Part shown: in pieces, positions 60,532 through 64,000 of the stretch | Layout: every line of letters begins with the position of its first letter | Numbering within the stretch: position 1 is the first letter of the stretch | Source of the DNA: Prorocentrum cordatum | Taxonomy: Eukaryota; Sar; Dinophyceae; Prorocentrales; Prorocentraceae | Direction of reading: 5' to 3' | Assembly: GCA_963575745.1 (NCBI GenBank) | Contig: CAUYUJ010020569.1 | Coordinates: 90,269-154,268, forward strand | DNA: 64,000 nucleotides | Made by a program: the position numbers and the translations under genes | Notes under the pieces: model-generated | Told to the model about the DNA's origin: nothing | The model's database searches: none | Seen by the model: only the letters and a program-made list of their open reading frames with translations

Positions 60532-60771
60532 AACCCTATCCCCGCGGCCCTCCCCCTCCCCGTCCCCCAATCTTCATCGGGGTCAGATCGCCCCCCGCTG
60601 GGCGTGTCCGGCGGTGCGCTCTGGCAGGAGGCTCGAGCGGGCCCGTCGGCGTGGCCGCGAGGCGCTTCCTGGAGCCCCAGGGGGGAGCGGGGGGGGAGCA
60701 GAAACATCGATCCTGCGCCGCCTGAATCTCAGTACATCCACTGTCGCTGGTTCGTGGTCCGAGGACTCGAG

Positions 60772-60833
60772 GAGCGGTAGATGTGGATATCTGCCCACCC
60801 ACGCGGGCGGGCAAACATCCATATCCACCGCTC
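60772..60833. other. 62-nt hairpin
   Basis: Arms 60772-60796 and 60809-60833 are complementary at 21 of 25 positions, with the remaining pairs mostly G-T compatible (GAGCGGTAGATGTGGATATC against GAGCGGTGGATATGGATGTT). GGTGGATAT-type strings recur at 10410, 10710 and 63088. Possible end of another small inverted-repeat element. Confidence 0.45.
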
Positions 60834-61435
60834 TTCAAGATCTTAGGGCACAGTTCCGAAGCAGTGGATATGGACATTTTCCGTATTCTGGCGGTGGAGA
60901 TTCTTTTCGTTCTCCCCCCTCTGGGGGAGATTTTTCTCGAGCCTCAGTGGTCGCAGCTGTTGTGGTGTTGGGGTTCGGCGGTGCCTCCACGCGCGATGAC
61001 CACCGCCAACTTGTGGCGACTCTGGCGCCCAGCGTGGCATGCACGACGCAGGCCATCCTGGGGCATTCTCGGTGGGGCCGCGGACAGGACTGGGACGAGG
61101 CGTTGGGGTGTGTACCCGATGCGCTTCGCTCCGTGGCCGGGTGGGCGGGCTCCGCAGTGCGCAGCCAGCTGCTGCGTCGGTGGTTGGGGGCGGGCGCGCG
61201 GCACGGTGCCAGGCGGGCCGTGCTCGGTCGCGTGGTGTGGCGGCGGGCTGCGACGCAGCGCGGCACGGTGCCAGGCAGGCCGTGCTCGATCGCGTGGTGC
61301 GGCGGCGGGCGGAGACGTGCGCCTCGGCCGGCCACTCGGCTGGCCTCGTGGTGGCATGGGGCCCGAAGGCCCGGGAGCCTCAGCGCGGGCCGACTTGCGG
61401 ACTCGCGCCCGGGGCGTGGCCTCGTGGCCTTCTCG
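60834..61435. other. unassigned region with a 62-bp duplication
   Basis: GCACGGTGCCAGGC.GGCCGT begins at 61201 and 61263, and both copies continue TGCTCG.TCGCGTGGTG. The second copy leads into a frame reading ARQAVLDRVVRRRAETCASA and GHSAGLVVAWGPKAREPQRG, which could be a gene fragment, but no start or splice site is evident. Confidence 0.35.
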
Positions 61436-61530
61436 AGGAGGAGGAGGAGGAGGAGGAGGAGGAGGAGGAGGAGGAGCGAGGAAGGTGGAGGAGGAGGAGG
61501 AGGAGGAGGAGGAGGAGGAGGAGGAGGGGG
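61436..61530. repeat. GGA microsatellite
   Basis: Nearly pure GGA with one GCGAGGAAGGT interruption. Confidence 0.9.
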
Positions 61531-61599
61531 GCCTCTCGAAGAGGAACGTTCGAAATGCCTTTGGGCCGCTAGCTGGAGTCAGCACAGGCTGGCTCAGGC

Positions 61600-62375
61600 G
61601 AGGCCGAGGTTTTCCACAGTGGGGCGCTGTGCCCCCGGCTGCCGCTTCGATTGGCCCTCTGGTGCCCTGTGACTGGGGAGCTAGTGGGGGTCGCGGACGC
61701 GTTAGGTGCGGCCACCGGTGACGTTCTGGATCGCGACGGGGCTGGTGGGCAGGACGACACCTGCGTTCGTCCAAGCCGTGTGTGCCGAGACGGGAGGCCC
61801 AAGCCGAGTCTCTGGGCGACCCTGGCAGCGACCCGTTCTCCTCCGTGGAGGTGGAGGCGACTGCGGGGGTGTGCGTCTGCCCTGGGCCGCTTGCTTGGCG
61901 GCGCTGCCCACGAGGGTGCCTGGTCACGTGGGCTGTTGGGGTGTTTGGTGGCCGTTCGCGGTCTGGTGCCGTCTACGTGGTTTCGCGAGGTTGCCCCCTT
62001 GCGTGGTTTCGCAAGTACGATGCCATTATCATGGTCATCGACATGGCGATCGTGCTTCAAGCCCAAAGGGCGATGGGCGGGCCTACGTGGGTGGAGAAGC
62101 CCGACCTGATGAACGGCCACGGCCTACGATGGCGCGACGCTGTGCGTCTCCACTTGTGGCGGGCTGGTGTCCGAGGTCATCACTGGCTGGTGGCCGACGC
62201 GGCTCTGGGACCCGAGGCAATGCGTGTCCCGCGTCGGGATCGGTGGGGTGGCGGGCCTGCCCGCAGAGCTCGGTCGGGTTCGGCGTCGGGCAGTGTGAGC
62301 GGGCAGGCGTTCATGTGTCCAGCTCCCTGGTCCGGGCGCTGCTGGACGCGTGCGTTGCGTGCGGTGGCGGAGTAG
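61600..62375 (+). other. possible gene fragment
   Basis: A plus-strand frame (61782-62375) contains WFRKYDAIIMVIDMAIVLQA, PTWVEKPDLMNGHGLRWRDA and VRLHLWRAGVRGHHWLVADA, more protein-like than chance GC-rich frames, but its left half is Cys/Arg/Gly-rich and the two other frames are also open. I cannot place a start or splice sites. Confidence 0.3.
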
Positions 62376-62417
62376 ACATTGGCGTCCAAGCTGGTGAAAC
62401 GAGGATGTTTACGCGAT

Positions 62418-62608
62418 GGGCCTGTTTTCCACCACCACCATAAGTTGGAAGGGGGAAGGAGGAGGAGGAGGAGGAGGAGGAGGAGGAGATGAGGAGAGAG
62501 AGTAGGCGAGAGGAGGAGGAGGAGGAGGAGGAGGAGGAGGAGGAGGAGGAGGAGGAGGAGGACCCCCTCCCCCTCCAACTTCTGGTGGTGGTGGTGGAAA
62601 ACAGGCCC
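62418..62608. repeat. inverted repeat flanking a GGA microsatellite
   Basis: The left arm GGGCCTGTTTTCCACCACCA continues CCATAAGTTGGAAGGGGG (62418-62455); the right arm 62563-62608 is its near-perfect complement (CCCTCCAACTTCTGGTGGTG to AAAACAGGCCC). Between them is only GGA repeat. It is the clearest member of the family also seen at 60006-60330. Confidence 0.75.
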
Positions 62609-63229
62609 ATCATCACAGAAGCGGGGGTGGTGGAGCCTGGCGAGGTGGTGCACCGCGAGGCGGTCCAGGCGCACGCGGCGCGCGCCGCCTCGGCCGCGGC
62701 CCCGCGGCGAGCGGGCGGCAGCTGGGCGGACGCCTGCCCGCCGCAGCGCCTTCCGCGATGCATTCGCGCGGCACGCTCGGCTCATCGTTCATGCAGTTCG
62801 TGGTCAATCGGGGGTGGACAGAACCCCCAACAGTGACACGTCGATTAGTGAATTGTCCGTTTTCGGTTCTCGAGAGGGCGCCGTAGCCGCTATTTTCCAG
62901 GCTTGCGCCCGCTAGGTTTGGGCCTCAGGTCGTTTTCACTAAACCACGTTTTACTAAAGGGAGGTCTGTCCATCCCCGAGTCAAGTCAAGTCAATTCCGG
63001 TCGAGGGGCCTGGAGGCCGCTCGCTTCCGCGAGCGGAGACGGAGGGCGTGAAACAATGTTGCAAGGAAGCGTGCAGGCAGGAGAAATGGTGGATATAAAC
63101 ATCCATATATAAAACTCTATCTTGCGTCATGCGTTCCACCACATGCCATTCAAACATGCAGTTCGTGGGCGATCTCTTTTCTGGGCTTCAATCATCCCAG
63201 ACTGGCATGGCCACGGCAAGCAGTGGCCT
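62609..63229. other. spacer
   Basis: Mixed DNA without a supported gene. GTGGATATAAACATCCATAT at 63090-63109 is a short inverted repeat of the GGTGGATAT type. Confidence 0.4.
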
Positions 63230-64000
63230 CTCGCTGCTTTCCGGCAGTGGCGGCACCGCTTCCAGGGAGGCCAAACATGGCTGACGGTGAGGGCGGTGGG
63301 CGTGGCGACCCAGCTGCGAGAGGGGGCGCCGGTTTCGGAACCGTGTCGGGCGAGGCCCTGTCCTCCACATATGGCTTGGGCATGTTGGGGGGGACGGTGG
63401 ACAGTGACCTCGCGTTCCTCGCCCTCATCGGGCGGGTGTGCTCGCGGCTGCGAGAAGGTACACAGCTGGTGGCGGCGTTGGAGCAGCTCGGATGTCGAGC
63501 TGTCGTACTAATCCGCGCAGCTGCCGTCTCGGTTCGAAGCGGCGGCATTCTACGGCGCGGGGTTTCTGGCTTGCTTTGGGCCTGGCCGGCGGGCAGCGAC
63601 GGCCCGCTTGATTGTTGTGCAGTGCGAGGCGGCCAAGTTGTTGCTGGAGCTTGGGGGCGCAGGTCTTCTTGGGTTCGGGGGGGCACGCGCGGGCGCTGGC
63701 CGAGACGAGGATGCTCACGCGCTGGGGTGCCGAGCTGTTGCAGCGCATTGCTTTGGCCCGTGCGCGTCTGCTGGCGCTGCCTGCCGCTAATCCGATCGCA
63801 CCAGCGGTGGGTGGCTCTCGGCTGTTCAGGGGCGCGACGTGGCCCGATCACGCGCGCGCGCATGTGACGCGCCGGGTTGAGCGAAACGCAGCGTGCCTCT
63901 CCACAGGCGCAGCAGCGGGCGGTGTCGCACTGGAAGCGACAGGTTCTGATTCCCGCGGTGCGCGCGCAGGAGCAGGCATGGCTCCCGCTCCAGCGAGCTG
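63230..64000 (+). CDS. possible partial gene running off the right edge, frames disrupted
   Basis: Protein-like pieces occur in changing frames. 63512-63655 reads SAQLPSRFEAAAFYGAGFLA, CFGPGRRAATARLIVVQCEA and AKLLLELGG. From about 63660 the frame shifted by one base (at a GGGG run) reads ALAETRMLTRWGAELLQRIA, LARARLLALPAANPIAPAVG and LFRGATWPDHARAHVTRRVE, and stays open to the window end. Upstream (63280-63508) two frames are open and I cannot choose. The frame change again sits at a homopolymer. GC-rich DNA gives open frames by chance, so confidence is modest. Confidence 0.35.

Overview
The window looks like nuclear DNA of a dinoflagellate, probably a high-GC species such as Prorocentrum (the genus is a guess). 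The reasons: degenerate copies of the 22-nt dinoflagellate spliced leader (DinoSL) lie just upstream of five long ORFs; introns with GC or GA donors fit the reading frames; genes run almost all one way; Arabidopsis-type TTTAGGG repeats occur; proteins carry Lys-Arg-Pro-Ala-Ala tracts; and roughly half of the window is microsatellite, minisatellite or dispersed repeat. I see no rRNA, tRNA, CRISPR, bacterial operon or virus gene.

Layout. 0-19.9 kb is nearly all repeat: a 10-bp minisatellite (165-1290), an interstitial telomere-like array (1610-2333), a 68-bp minisatellite (3560-4310), an ATGT microsatellite (6660-7480), several GGA runs and MITE-like inverted-repeat elements. One probable minus-strand gene lies at 2.3-3.4 kb. 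19.9-33.5 kb is a plus-strand gene stretch of mostly unrecognised dinoflagellate proteins, some multi-exon, with GGA-rich introns and spacers; it ends in a transposase-like gene (31.3-33.5 kb). 33.5-37.5 kb is repeat again, including a second copy of a 650-bp unit first seen at 19 kb. 37.6-39.5 kb holds a small gene group.

41.2-55.7 kb is the most gene-rich part. Four of its ORFs (starts 41647, 44184, 51789, 53447) follow an SL relict, the last encoding a CACTA-like transposase candidate. Between them are two minus-strand coiled-coil genes, a Gly/Tyr/His/Lys repeat protein, a tandem pair of two-exon helical genes, and a 286-bp element made of six nested hairpins placed symmetrically inside 32-bp terminal inverted repeats. 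TTATAA-type repeats sit at both ends of this block, so it may be one large mobile unit or a cluster of retroposed cDNAs. 55.7-64 kb returns to repeats, with more MITE copies and a possible partial gene running off the right edge.

Many genes need one or two frameshifts, or carry an in-frame stop, to stay open. That means either decaying copies or indel errors in a long-read assembly, and the sequence alone cannot decide. Functions are mostly unknown, and family statements rest on recalled similarity, not on a search.
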